Shown here piece by piece: positions 34,123 to 46,145 of a stretch of DNA of 64,000 nt (positions are counted from its first letter, which is position 1; each line of letters opens with the position of its first letter). A model generated the notes under the pieces. The model saw only the letters and a list, made by a program, of their open reading frames with translations, did not search any database and was not told where the DNA came from. This DNA is from Coprinus comatus (Eukaryota > Basidiomycota > Agaricomycetes > Agaricales > Agaricaceae). A program made the position numbers and the translations under genes. Location of the stretch: the NCBI GenBank assembly GCA_034638255.1, contig JAWPGT010000037.1:62001-126000 (forward strand). Direction: 5' to 3'.

Positions 34123-36401
34123 ATGAGGCTCCAATACTTATTTACACTGACGCTCGCTATAGGCGTCTCAGCTGTACCTAATTTACTAGCTGCTCCTCCA
34201 ACAATTACGCTCGACCAGGGTACCTTCACTGGTAACGACTCATCAATATATCATTCATTCCTTGGAATTCCTTTTGCCAAACCTCCGTGAGTTCTCTCAT
34301 GTTATTGCGCGTAAATATTGACACAAACCGTTCAATAAAGCGTTGGTGATCTTCGTTTCCGTCGTCCAGTTCCCTTTGGATATTACGAAGGAAACTTCCA
34401 AGCCAATAAATATGGATTCTCTTGTGTCGCACAAAACTCTTCTCTTGGAGGTCTCAACTCCACGTTCTTGGGGAACTCATCTCTCGGTGGTCTTCTTGGT
34501 GGGATCAGTGCAGGAGCACCAGAAAGCGAGGATTGTGAGTTTTAACCCTATTACTATCCTAAGTATGTGCTAATAGCAAACGATTTAGGTTTGACTATCA
34601 ACGTTGTTAAACCAGCTGGTGCTACCGCAGCCTCAAACTTGCCTGTTTTAGTTGTAAGTCTACCACGTCATACCTTTACCTCGGATGACAATGCTGAGAC
34701 AAATGATTTAGTGGATTTATGGAGGTGGTTTCTCTATGGGTTCTAGCTCCACTTATGATGGTGGTTTGATCGTGAATCGTTCTATTGCATTGGGTAGTCC
34801 TGTGATCTTCGTCAGTATGAATTATCGGTGAGTAACGTGTTTTGGCTCACTACAAGGGAGTTTACTTACTAGCCTTTTATAGCCTCTCCGGTTAGTTTTG
34901 TTGAAGGTTTCTTCTTTGTACGCAGGAATCTCATCCAAGATACTGTCTTGTAGCTCTCGGTTTTCCTGCTGGTGCTGAGGTCAAGGCAGCCGGCGTAGGC
35001 AACCTTGGGTTGCATGATCGTGGGTATCTCAGTTATATATGGGGTTTGTTCCACTAAATTTCCCCTTTCTAGAACGCGTGGCGCTTCATTGGATACAAAA
35101 GTATATCGGCAAATTCGGTGGTGACCCCACGAAGGTTACAATGTGAGCTCCTCCCGACCCTTGAGTTACGCGCTTACTACAATCTCATGAAAAGTTGGGG
35201 TGAATCCGCCGGTGCTGTCTCCATTGGCTTACACATGGTTTCGTATAATGGAAATCATGAAAATCTATTCCGTGCCGGTGTTATGCAATCCGGAGCACCT
35301 ATCCCAACTGGTGATTTAACCACTGGTCAAAAGTTCTGGGACACATTTGTTATAGATGCAGGTTGCGCTAGTGCTTCTGATACATTGGCTTGTTTGCGTA
35401 CAAAGCCTCTCGCTGCCATCAAATCGGCAATGGATAAAGCTCCGAGCTTGTTTTCTTATCAGGTTCGATACTAGTAGTTATGTATATTGTTCTCCTTTGA
35501 TGTGCTCATGGATCATTCATTCTTCCAGGCGACTAATCTTGCATTCGGGCCTCGGTCCGACGGGGATATTCTACCTGAACCGCCTCTCAAACTTGTTCAG
35601 CAAGGAAAGATTGCCCACGTACCTTATATCACAGGTAACTGTGACGATGAAGGAACCCTCTTCTCCTTCTCCACCCTGAACGTAACGTACGTTTACGATC
35701 CACGTGAATTAATATTATTTGCTTAATTTCTTGCTCCTTAGAACCGAACTAGAATTTAGGAGCTGGGTTTCCAATTATTTCATCCCTGGCATCTCGACTA
35801 CCAACCTCAACCAGCTTGCATTGTCATATCCTCCTCTTTTGAGTGCAGGATCTCCCTTCGATACGGGACTTCTTAATGCTGTAACCCCTCAATTCAAACG
35901 TATTGCGGCTCTTCAAGGAGATGCTGTATTCCAGGCTCCGCGCCGATGGCTTCAACAGAACACTGTTGGAAAGCAGAACTTCTGGGTGTTCCGTATGTGT
36001 TTATTACCCTCCCTAACTTTACCCTCTAACACTTCTAATATTGAATGTGTCAATAGTCCACAAGAAGATGAAAGCTCTTCCTTTCCTCGGTGCTGTAAGT
36101 CTTGATTCCCGATCTCACCTTAGAAAATTGAAGGCACTTACAAAAATATTAGATGCACGCTAGTGACTTACAAGATTCCTTCTTCGCCGGCGGTGCTTTA
36201 CAAGATTATATCATTCGATTTGCAGATCAACTCAATCCAAACTCGGTATCATCAGCCTTCCAATGGCCCGCTTACACTTCAGCTCTTCCAAGGAATCTTG
36301 TTTTATCTTCTGGGGTTGTTGAACAGGCGATCGGATTGGATAATTATCGTGATGATGCGATGAATACCCTCATCTCGGTCTCCCTGCAGACTGCTATGTA
36401 A
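34123..36401 (+). CDS. Secreted type-B carboxylesterase/lipase
   Basis: This alpha/beta-hydrolase is probably secreted (signal peptide MRLQYLFTLTLAIGVSA) and hydrolyses esters outside the cell. Exons joined in frame give LDQGTFTGNDSSIYHSFLG, GIPFAKPPVGDLRFRRPVP, the oxyanion-hole loop WIYGGGFSMGSSS, NYRLSALGFPAGAEVKAAG, GNLGLHDQRVALHWIQKYI, FGGDPTKVTIWGESAGAVSI (catalytic Ser), NCDDEGTLFS and the C-terminal core ending SLQTAM. The SDG-E region (RSDGDILPEPPL) fits the family. About ten exons are present, one of only 8 nt (34883-34890). Cys pairs for the usual disulfides are present (ESEDC, GCASASDTLAC). Substrate is not predictable; the wider lipase family of Candida and Geotrichum is the nearest by motif. 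Confidence 0.93.
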
Positions 36402-37840
36402 AGATAGGATGTTTCAAAAACTCTGTTTGGTAAATAGGGCGGCCTTTACGTTGTAAAACCAATTGTGCTATATATGTACAGTGGCTTCTGGAGAGTCTCC
36501 GTTGACCCCATTTCCTTCTTTTGAGGTTGGAGTGAGCACTTGGGAAGCCTTGGAAGTATTATTATCTGCTCAAACACCAGTCTAAGAATAGGAGGAATGG
36601 ATGACTCCCCCGAGCTCATAGCGTCCGAAATATGACGTACATACATCAATATACCCCCCAAACCCCATTGCACCAGGGACGATGAAAGAGTGCCCACCTA
36701 TACATGGATTCGAAAAACATACAAGTGCATGTTGAGTATAAAAGGATAAAGGTGGGTACAGGGCTTATGAGATAACAGTGGCTGAAGCTCCGCTAGCCCC
36801 AAGTTAAGTTCCGATAGAACTCCAACCCCTTTTATGACCTCTACTTGACTGAGAGAATGGAGCAAGAAAGGGATTTATATAGCCCAGAAAGTATAAATAA
36901 TGCTATGTTGTATACTAAATAAAGTTGATCTTGACTTTTGTTACGAATACGGTCTTTTACTCCGAAATCAAACTGCACTATTCCTGAATACTGCTATCAG
37001 CCTAGGTCCTCCGGAGTTCCGACACTCATATCATAAAACGAAACAATCAAGAAACACTGCCGGCGGTACAATGATGATACTGAGGCTTTGACTCGAAACG
37101 AATTTTTTCTCCCAAGCTTGCGCCAGTGATGCAATTTCAATTCTGAACATGTGCCTTCCATCAAGTAATAGATTCAGGGAAGATATAGAAGGCGGCGAAG
37201 CGTTGTTTTTTCTATTTTGTTTGTTTGACAGTTATCTGACCGCCGAACTTGGTAAGTACGTCCAATCTTAGAGTTGATGCACGTGCCAGCCACTGTTACC
37301 CCATCACACGCACGAGCACATACACACTCTATTACCAATTCCTCCAGGGTCAATGGTAGTATCTAGTGGCACAGACCGCTACATGCACGCAGTACACCGA
37401 AACCCACCTCACTCCTATTGTTCTGTCGAGCGAAATACACGGAATCTGAAATACACCGGTCATCGGAGAACTTGGAAGATGAGCCGCAGCTAAGTCTTTC
37501 CATTGGTCACAGCGTACAAAACGGATATTAATGAGTGTGAATGCATGGAGCAGGTACGTGGAACTTCTTTGACCGAAAATGTATCAATACTCATAAGTAT
37601 GTATGGAGATGTCCGAATAGGTTTAAAATAAGGGACTTGCTGTACAGAGAGATCTAGTTCCAGGTTCGCCTGTGCTAAATCCCTACCCAGTGCAGATCAT
37701 TTAATTCAGTTCATCCATTTCGTTGGTTGTGTGTAGTAAACTATGTCACACGCACCATCACGATCTCGCGGGCTTCTTTTTCCTTTAACCCACGGCGGTC
37801 AGTTGCTTGAATGTCCCGGATCCACCATTTTACAAGTCAC
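36402..37840. other. Intergenic: carboxylesterase to inositol oxygenase
   Basis: No gene supported in 1.4 kb. A TATAAAA at about 36739 has no convincing gene after it. Confidence 0.5.
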
Positions 37841-37847
37841 GGCAAGC

Positions 37848-37855
37848 TATTTAAA
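37848..37855 (+). promoter_or_regulatory. TATA-like box of inositol oxygenase
   Basis: TATTTAAA about 50 bp upstream of the ATG at 37903. Confidence 0.5.
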
Positions 37856-37902
37856 GGGAGGAAAGATCAAGTAACGTTTTCCTTAACAACTCCCACAACA
37901 AA

Positions 37903-39230
37903 ATGTCATCTGAACGACTCGCACAACTTGAACAAATCTCCGACGCTGTAGACGAGGGTTTGTGTTCTTTTCTCCTGACTCAGTTGCATTCGTTGACCTA
38001 CCCCCTCCGATAGTCAACGTCTTAAAGGGGGAAATATGGAACTCTACCTCCAAATTCGACGACAAGAAAGACAAGACGAAGTTCCGACAGTACGCTACGG
38101 CTTGTGACAGGGTAAAAGATTTCTACCTTGAGCAACACAGTAAGTGTATCAACCGGTAGTGATATCCCAAAAAACTCAACCACGCGTAGCAAATCAAACT
38201 CTACAATTCAACATCCAAGTCCGTGAACGATTTTCAAAAACGACCAGAGCGACCATGAGTAGGCGCAAAGTCAATCGTCCTTTTTTATTAAATTACTGAA
38301 GTGCTTTAGGTGTGTGGGAAGCTATAGAACTTCTCAACACCATCAAAGATGACTCGGATCCCGATGTGAGTGTGTTCAACTTCCAGTGAAGTGTGAATGT
38401 AAACTAAGCTCGAACAACAACAGACAAGCCTAACCCAAATCGAGCACCTGCTTCAAACAGCGGAAGCGATGCGACGAGATGGCCAACCAGAATGGATGCA
38501 GGTTGTGGGACTTGTCCACGACCTCGGCAAGCTGTTATGCTTTTATCAACCAGAGTAAGTTTCTTCCTGTTTTCTTAATCCCGCAACGTACTCAGCTCAA
38601 CCATTAGGGGCCAGTGGGCTATAGTTGGGGCAAGTAACTACATACCTCACTATAAAAATACCGGTATTGACCATAGTCACTACTTTTAGGATACCTTCCC
38701 CGTCGGATGCAAGTTCTCAGAAGATATAGTCTATCCCGACACGTTTGGAAAGAATCCGGACTTTAATAACCAAGAGCTGATGACAGAGTGCGGTATATAC
38801 CAATCAAACTGTGGCTTGGACAATGTATTGATGTCATGGGGCCATGATGAGGTACGCGGAACCATAATCTTAGAGGTTTATAGATACTCATAGACATTTA
38901 CTCCAGTATCTCTACCGTGTCCTGAAAGATCAGTGTACACTCCCTAAAGAAGGACTATGGATGATCAGGTATCATTCGTTCTATCCGTACGTGTTGTCTT
39001 ATGTGACTCATAGAAAGGTATGAAGTACTGAAAGTGACCTTAGTTGGCACAGGGAAAACGGCTACAAGTTTCTTTGCAATGAATCCGATGAACATGCTCT
39101 CGCTGCTGTAAGAGCATTCAACCCTTACGACCTTTACTCCAAGAGCGATGGAGCAGTTAATGTGGAGGAGCTGAAACCATACTATCTCAACCTAATTTCC
39201 AAATTTTTCCCAAAAATGATTCAATGGTAG
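37903..39230 (+). CDS. MIOX: myo-Inositol oxygenase
   Basis: This di-iron HD-domain enzyme cleaves myo-inositol to D-glucuronate, the first step of inositol catabolism in the cytosol. The start MSSERLAQLEQISDAVDE follows a TATA-like box. Iron-site motifs are all visible: GLVHDLGKLLCFY (His-Asp), NCGLDNVLMSWGHDEYLY, RYHSFYPWHRENGY and AFNPYDLYSK; the end is YYLNLISKFFPKMIQW as in animal and fungal MIOX. About nine exons join in frame. One intron (38630-38689) has a GC donor (GGG|GCAAGT...TTTTAG); using any nearby GT would lose GDTFPVGC. No other inositol-pathway gene is next to it. Confidence 0.95.
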
Positions 39231-40597
39231 GATTGCTTTCTCATGGACTAGCTGTGTTACCTTCTCGAATAGATATTGCATGTGTAGTAATGGACTCCAA
39301 TGAATTGACCGTCACGTATATTCTAGAATGGCGGGTTGGCGACCCTAGTCCAAACGGATTAGTATATCCAACTACAGATCATCCCTGCAGGTCCACTTAG
39401 TAGCCTTCAAACCTGCAACCTCAACCTACGGCTTTATCACCGATCATCCTTCCTCTAGCTCCTTGGAGGAAGTGGCCCTAGTGGCTTTTAGAAACGTATA
39501 TACAGCACCGTGGGCACTGGTTGAATTTGTAGTCAAGCATGCTTTTGCTGGGGACTTCTAATGTAAAGATATCAAAAATCCAACTATCCACTTTAGAGCT
39601 TTCGGGCACCAAGTGAAAACGGCACAAAACGTATTCCATACGCGCCAAATGCTGAGCTTTTTAATCTTAGAGAAACAATAACTCATTTAATATAACGATC
39701 GCAGTTAGTCCTAGTCTCTCTTTCTCCGCACCCCTTTGGACTTGTGACAATTCAATTCTGTTAGATAGGCGAGATCTATCGTAAAATGGTAATACCGTGT
39801 TAAGGGTTGAAGACTTACGAATGGGCACAGCGGTCCCTTTAATTAATACTAATCTTTCTCCCAAGCGTACCGCATTGCTGATTAAGTACATGGTTCATTT
39901 TTCTTCCACTTGGCCTTAGAAACTCGGGGTGCCTCGGTAGCCGAGACCGACAAACCGATGATAGAAAGTCTACTGAAAAGACTAGCATTGGGCTACTTAA
40001 TCTGCTACTTTTAACCGCAGTAATTCCTCTCGGACAATGGCGGCTGACCCACGCTCGAGCTCGACGCCGAAAGGAAATTGAAGACAGTTTGTTTCGTGAG
40101 CCGGAATGTTCAATTGTTCGAGTCCATATTGGACTATGCTCAAAACGCTGACAGCCTGGTCGGTTTAACCCTGAGATTTTGTGAGATTTTGATTTTGGAG
40201 GTTACCTTACCTACCAGAATAAGGCCGGGAGCCGAGGCCAAAACCGATGGTCGGCGGAGCATTGTATGACTCAATATCTCACCGGTTCACTAGATACATG
40301 TTTCTAACCGAAGTCGTTCCCTCGATTTGCATTGCTAAATTCCAATCAAGCGCCTTCAACATGATGTCAACATGAGGATGATTGGTTTAGGACCCAAATA
40401 GTACTTATTGCATAAAAGGAGATGGTCAAACTATGGTAATTATAATTGGAGTTTCAAAGCATGTAGGAGTGACTTATGGCGCAAGCCGTGTTTATATATA
40501 TGGTGATATCAATAAATGGTAATGTAGGGGGGAGAGTATAGAGGAAAAAATGTAATTTCCCGGGATAGTGGTGAAAAAGAGTTACTGATGTGCTCAT
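39231..40597. other. Intergenic left of the inverted repeat
   Basis: No gene supported; AT-rich DNA with short frames only. Confidence 0.45.
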
Positions 40598-40986
40598 CTT
40601 TGTGTTTGAGCGATTTTCTTCTTTCTACGATCTGAATGTAAACTGTTAAAGAAAATGGAAGACTCAAGAGACTGCAGTACTCACTTGAGCGTAAAAAATT
40701 TCGGGGTCAATGGTTTCCGCCACTTGATACGGGGCGTTCGTGGACGTTCCGGTGCCACTCCAATGAGGACGGTCCTATTGTGTATATGTGTGTGTACATC
40801 AGTCAGTATTAGCACTAGGGAGGAATGCGATAGAAAGCTTACCGGAACCATTTTTCGCGATTTTCCACCATGATTGTGCTTGCATAGGCGGCATTGTTTG
40901 TTCTATGTTTTAAAATAGCATTTAGAGTTATAGCAGATGAGGAATAACATGTCCGTACAATGGGTGCCAATGTACAAATATAATGG
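40598..40986. repeat. Left arm of a ~390 bp inverted repeat
   Basis: This arm is the reverse complement of 44594-44987, roughly 90% identical by eye, with small indels. Read on the minus strand it resembles two exons of a gene: an ATG-led segment (MPPMQAQSWWKIAKNGS), GTAAGC donor, ACACAATAG acceptor, a 90-nt segment, then GTGAGT donor. The protein of the second segment is open in more than one frame, so I cannot assign it. Confidence 0.85.
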
Positions 40987-43900
40987 CCATTGCGGAGAGC
41001 CGAAGAATGTTAAAAAATATGTTAAATAGTAGGTAGAGGGTTCGAAGGGGAGTAAATAAATTTTGTTAGGTCGTTCTGTCGAACGCTAAATTTACACGTG
41101 ATGCCCACCAAAGTTTCAACAACTTGGCTTTCCACCACATACCACCGTCGAGTGTGGTCGATAAATTCACTGGACACCTAAACTTGCTTCCTGTACCGGC
41201 AGGATGCTCCCAAGCAAAGTTTCTACGAATGTATGTCACTCATCACCTTTCAAGTGCATTGTCCTCACCCTCTACCATATTCTACAGACTTACTGGTGTC
41301 CACAGTGTTATCAGACACCTACTAAGGTTAATGACCAGCTTGAATATACACGACGTTATACGCCCACTAGTCCACGTTAATCCCTTGAAAACAATTTCGT
41401 CGAGTCCTCTACGAAGTTGTGTTTCGAACACAATTCCTCGGCCCTTCCATTCCATGAATCAAGTGCAGTGGTTGCCTCTCCATCGCCCTTTATTCTGAGA
41501 CATGCGGGTATCTCGACCGGCTTCGACAACCCCCTTTAACCGAGGTGACTTTTGCACACTAGATGTTATATTTAGCGTGAAGGACCTCAAAAATACCGGG
41601 CTGTACTTCACCTCATTTCTCCCACCGTTTAACAGCCATTCCTATTGTCCTCCTACTCGACGCGTGGCTTGTGATAGATCAACGTTGATTTCACTCGCGA
41701 TGAATAGTCCTAGGTTAGAGCGGGTGGAAGAAAGCAGAAAGGGTCAGTCACTGCTTCATACCAATATTGCAGCCTAGCCGCTAAACCACGGAAGATCAGA
41801 CTGTTGTTGCTGCGCACCGGGCGTGTACCATTGCGAACGACAAAGGGTTTGGTGTCAACTCTCCATCCTTGTGACGGTCTATTCCACCAACGTCGGATGC
41901 CCTATTTTCCATTAGTAGCCTGAACTTCTACCCAAATTGATTCTTGGCTTGCTTTCCAGCCCGACCGGACCTGTTGAGTATTGGAAGAATACCCAGTCTT
42001 TCCACCACCAGATTGTTCAGCCATAAACGACAAGGCAATCGTAAGCTGCAAACTATCCTTCCTAGAGCTTGTGGATTACAAAGGTAAGCAGTGAAACGTC
42101 GCAAGGCACAAGTGCTATTACTGAGAGTGAGAATTTAGGCTCTAGACAACAATACTTATGGACAGGGAGTTAAAGAGTCAAGCCCGAGAATTGGAGTCGT
42201 TTTCATCTCTGCACCAAGGCCCAAGGTTGGAACATTCAACAAGCCGCGTTCAGCTGTCCAGTAGTCTTAGCGTTCAAGTTGCGATGGTCCTCTTCATACA
42301 TATACCAATTCATGCATCCCGATCAGCGCCAAAGCATGTTACGCGACCAATGGACCCAAACGAATCAGGAGACGGTGTCGACTATCCACGACGGACGTCG
42401 GAAACACCCTTCTCCTCCACAAGGTCCGAATAAACTGTAAAAGTATTAATCCCAACGGGTGATCATGGTGATGCTATTGTGTAGCGTGCAGCTTATTCAA
42501 GTAACGAAATGATCTCGACGCTCATGAAATGGATACCAAGGAAAGCTGGAGAAGTAGGTGTTCTTGGTTATGGAAGTAGCTTGTGTTTGGGATCGCCTAG
42601 TTGCACTGGCAGGTTGATGACCGCCACATGTGACAGTCCATTCAAAAAGGTGATATGACTCATTTCGTTACAACCAAACACCCTACTCCTTGCCGACTCC
42701 GACAAGGCCTCCTGGATACATTTCAAGTGGTTAGTACGTCTGCGTTCGGAATCCGGATTGGAGCATGGTTTTGGGTAATAGAATGGAAATCGGGGAATGC
42801 AATTTACTCAAGGTTCGTTCATTTCAACCTTCTTATTTGTGTGTTTTATCAACATTCACGGTATTTTATAGAACAAAGAAAACTATAAGAACGGCATGTT
42901 ACCAAAAACGTGTACTGTGCGCGTAATTTAACCATCAAACGACCATAATCTATGCGTCATTTATGAACTGGATTAGGAATTATCCTCAGCAACGTTTTTG
43001 AATGAACTTATGACAAACTGGCATGTCATTGTTTTCTTCAAAACGCCTTTTTTCTTAACATATTTAGTTGTGTCTAGTATCCTTCCGGCAGCATAATCAT
43101 ATAGTTACAATGCTATATGGCGTCTTAATATTGAGAGCGATAGGACAATTAGGAGTGGTCAGGTTATTAACCTGGAACACCAACAAGAGCATGGTCTCCT
43201 TACGCGGGATCGACTTAAACTGACTCCGCAGCTTCAGCTGTGAATGAGGTCAAGGTGACGAAAAATATGGAGTTTAAGTTCAACATTCACCCTCTAGTCC
43301 ATGCTTCCCGGTGGTAGTGCGCAATGATTCAGATTAGGCAGAGGTGAAGGTAAAAGGATAAGGACTAAATTCAAAGAACCAGTACTCTTGGGATGACGGA
43401 TACTAGAACTTCAGTGACTTCATTCTACGGCAATGTTAATATGTTACATCCTCGAGGCTACGATTATCAGTGGTCCAAACACCGCACTGCGGCCTCAGAG
43501 CGTTGTCCGACTATTCTATTTTAATCTGGACTTTATGGCCATATTGGGTAGGGGACTGGTATGAGTATGATTGGCTTACCTTTCCGGGTGGTTGAGGAAC
43601 AAGATCTGGAGGAACTGTGGTCACGCCGGATATCACCGGGATCAGCATCAATCTCTATTAATAAGTGATTGGTCCAAAATTCAAATTGCCACAAAACCTC
43701 ACTTAAAAGAGAGGGTCACTGCATCCCCGCAACTTTCCGATTCTAGATGAACTTTTATTCCTACTTTTTTATATTACCATAAGCCTTTATATCGCTTAGT
43801 ACCTGGATAACGCTTACTGCAAATTGCTTTGTCTTTCCCATTTATCACTGAAACAACAGCCACAACAACGGTAATAATAATAACAAAACAATAACACATT

Positions 43901-44593
43901 CATTTCTTTCAACCCCAACAGTTAAGGAACAATGTAAGTTGCATAAAATCGCAATAGGACTGACAACCCGGGGTTCAACGTTCAGTCCGGAAAATTGAGA
44001 TGTGATGACAACATTACTTTGTCCCAATGAGAAACACAAGACCTCGCGGTATCCTGATTATTTGACATTTGCAGAAGGTTCCACCAGTCTGAGAGAACAG
44101 TCTTCTACATATAAGGATTCCTTTGGCCTACTAACCCTTGTTATGATAATCACCTGGACATCGTATCATGTGTCCTATGATGATTGCTTTGTGATAATAC
44201 CGGTGCTTTGTATTATTCGTTGTATCGATTTATTTCAATGACCTCACCATGGTTGCCACTGCTGATAAGAGTAATACAAGATACAAGTGCGGGAGTATTT
44301 AATCGGTGTACGCTTCATACAGAATCACTAGTCAATATTCACTATTATTCCTCCGACGCACAAACTACTTTCTTGCTAGTACTACAGCTTTCGTAAATGA
44401 ATTGGATTACCCCACGAAATATTGTGCTGAACACAATGATTAAATTTCACTTAGAAGAAAGTCCATGGTAGGGTAAGCCTCAATCTCCTAATATCACATT
44501 TGTCTACGACATTGAACGATCGTGTTAGTGATATTGAACCCAGACATAACTTGTAAGCAACATCATTGAACTTAATTTCAAGTCTCCACAATA
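40987..44593. other. 3.6 kb loop between inverted repeat arms
   Basis: No transposase, reverse transcriptase or other gene is recognisable. Short frames near 41124-41777 and 42158-42433 lack domain features. The loop could be a degenerate non-autonomous element or simply sequence between two independent insertions. Confidence 0.45.
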
Positions 44594-44987
44594 ACCATTA
44601 GGTTTGTACATTGGCACTCATTGTACGGATATGTTCTTCCTCATACACTATGATTCTAACTTGAAATGCTATTTTAAAGCATAGAACAAGCAATGTCACC
44701 TATGCAAACACAATCATGGTGGAAAATCGCGAAAAATGGCTCCGGTAAGCTTCTATCGCATTCCTCCCTAGTGCTAATACTGACTGATGTACACACACAC
44801 ATACACAATAGGACCGTCCTCATTGGAGTGGCACCGGAACGTCCACAAACGTCCCGTGTCAAGTGGCGGAAATCATTGACCCTGAAATTTTTTACGCTCA
44901 GTGAGTACTGCAGTCTCTTGAGCCTTCTATTTTCTTTAACAGCTTACATTCAGATCGTAGAAAGAAGCAAATCGCTCAAACACAAAG
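44594..44987. repeat. Right arm of the ~390 bp inverted repeat
   Basis: Reverse complement of 40598-40986. On the plus strand it runs in the same exon-like order as the left arm on the minus strand and leads directly into the Gly-rich family pseudogene. Just after its end, GCATTCCTCC..AG..CTAATA..CACAC (45009-45034) repeats a piece of its own first intron-like segment. Confidence 0.85.
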
Positions 44988-45045
44988 TAAAATGGCTCAT
45001 CTCCATTGCATTCCTCCAATAGCACTAATACACACAAAAAAACAG

Positions 45046-45490
45046 GGCGATTTCTTCCTGGTGGCGGTACTCACTCCACTAGATCATACAGTAATGGAGG
45101 TCGTACTTTTCTAATCCCCGCTGGTCAAGCATTCAGTGGCCGACTAGTGGGGGGTGGAACACGAGGAAAGATTTACTGCAATCAGTGAGAGTTCTTTCTT
45201 AAATTTATTTATTTACTCCGACCCTAATTCGACCCCAATTCTTTTGGGACATACAAGGGAAGTGGTACGGACCAACGGAATGTGGTGTGGCAGGTCATAT
45301 AGCTTCTAGCAAGTCATTTTGGAAGCAATAATAATCACACTTCCGAGGGATATCTCAATGCCACACAAGAAGTGAGTAACTTTTTAACGTCTAAATGTTG
45401 AACTGTTTATCGCTTACGACGATCTCGATATATTCACTAGTACGGCTGTGTCGATAACACGACAAGGCCGGGTGGCATACTTTATGATTT
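45046..45490 (+). pseudogene. Broken fourth copy of the Gly-rich family
   Basis: This is a clear nucleotide copy of the gene at 16990, far from the tandem pair. Exon-1 end: GGGTHSTRSYSNGG, then LIPAGQAFSGRLVGGGTRGK. The intron following is kept (GTGAGAGTTCTTTCTT). Exon 2 is shortened and frame-broken (the PFPFYFW block is lost), but its end TCTCAATGCCACACAAGAA and donor survive. Exon 3 begins TACGGCTGTGTCGATAACACG and RPGG is readable before it stops matching. The N-terminal exon and the C-terminal half are missing. It is closer to copy 2 than to copy 1. Confidence 0.85.
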
Positions 45491-46145
45491 ATATCTATAA
45501 CACCATGTAATAATAATAAACTCTTTGTTATTTCAGAAAAAATAGGGCTGAGTCTCTCGGTTTTGAGGATACGTGTGTGAATTTTTTCGACATAGAGGTA
45601 CTTAGTATTCAAGAGTGCAGCTCATTTAATAACTCCCGAAAAGAACAAGTTCCAAGTTCGGGATTAGGTGGAGCCTGGACTCGAACGATTCAATACAGAA
45701 GGTCATATTTGATGTCCTGTTTCTTTGTGCGGTTGATACTTCATTCACTTGTGGCTCCTTGCGATTTACCACCCTAATAACCATGGCTGTGACTCAGCTT
45801 ACATCAACGTTCAGCACCTCAACGCCCCACTGACCAAAAAAAAAAAAGATTGTGTACAGTATATTTCGTACGAATCGTCGAAACGATAAGTCTAACGAAC
45901 ACACCTTCGAGTCTTCAGTCTTTCTAACAGGAATACCCGGGCCACAGGCAGAGATCACAGGTCATTCTTGTCGAACTCGGCTCACAATTGTGCCTTGGTA
46001 GATTGAGATTCTTCTTCAGTATCACAATGTTCTCAACAACATTACGCTCAAGCCAAAGTAAAGTATATTACAACTCTCGAGAATCCTAAGGAAAATAAGA
46101 AAACAGAAGAGAAAGCGCATTTCAAACCTAAATATTAATATTCAA
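45491..46145. other. Intergenic, 3' of the 2-oxoadipate dehydrogenase gene
   Basis: No gene supported; 3' flank of the minus-strand gene and right flank of the pseudogene. Confidence 0.45.

Noticed and set aside
41124..42433. Three plus-strand frames in the inverted-repeat loop
   Set aside because: No domain motif, no shared splice sites and no link to transposases or reverse transcriptases.
40598..44987. Complete DNA transposon
   Set aside because: Inverted arms are present but no transposase, and the arms look like gene exons; not enough to call a mobile element.
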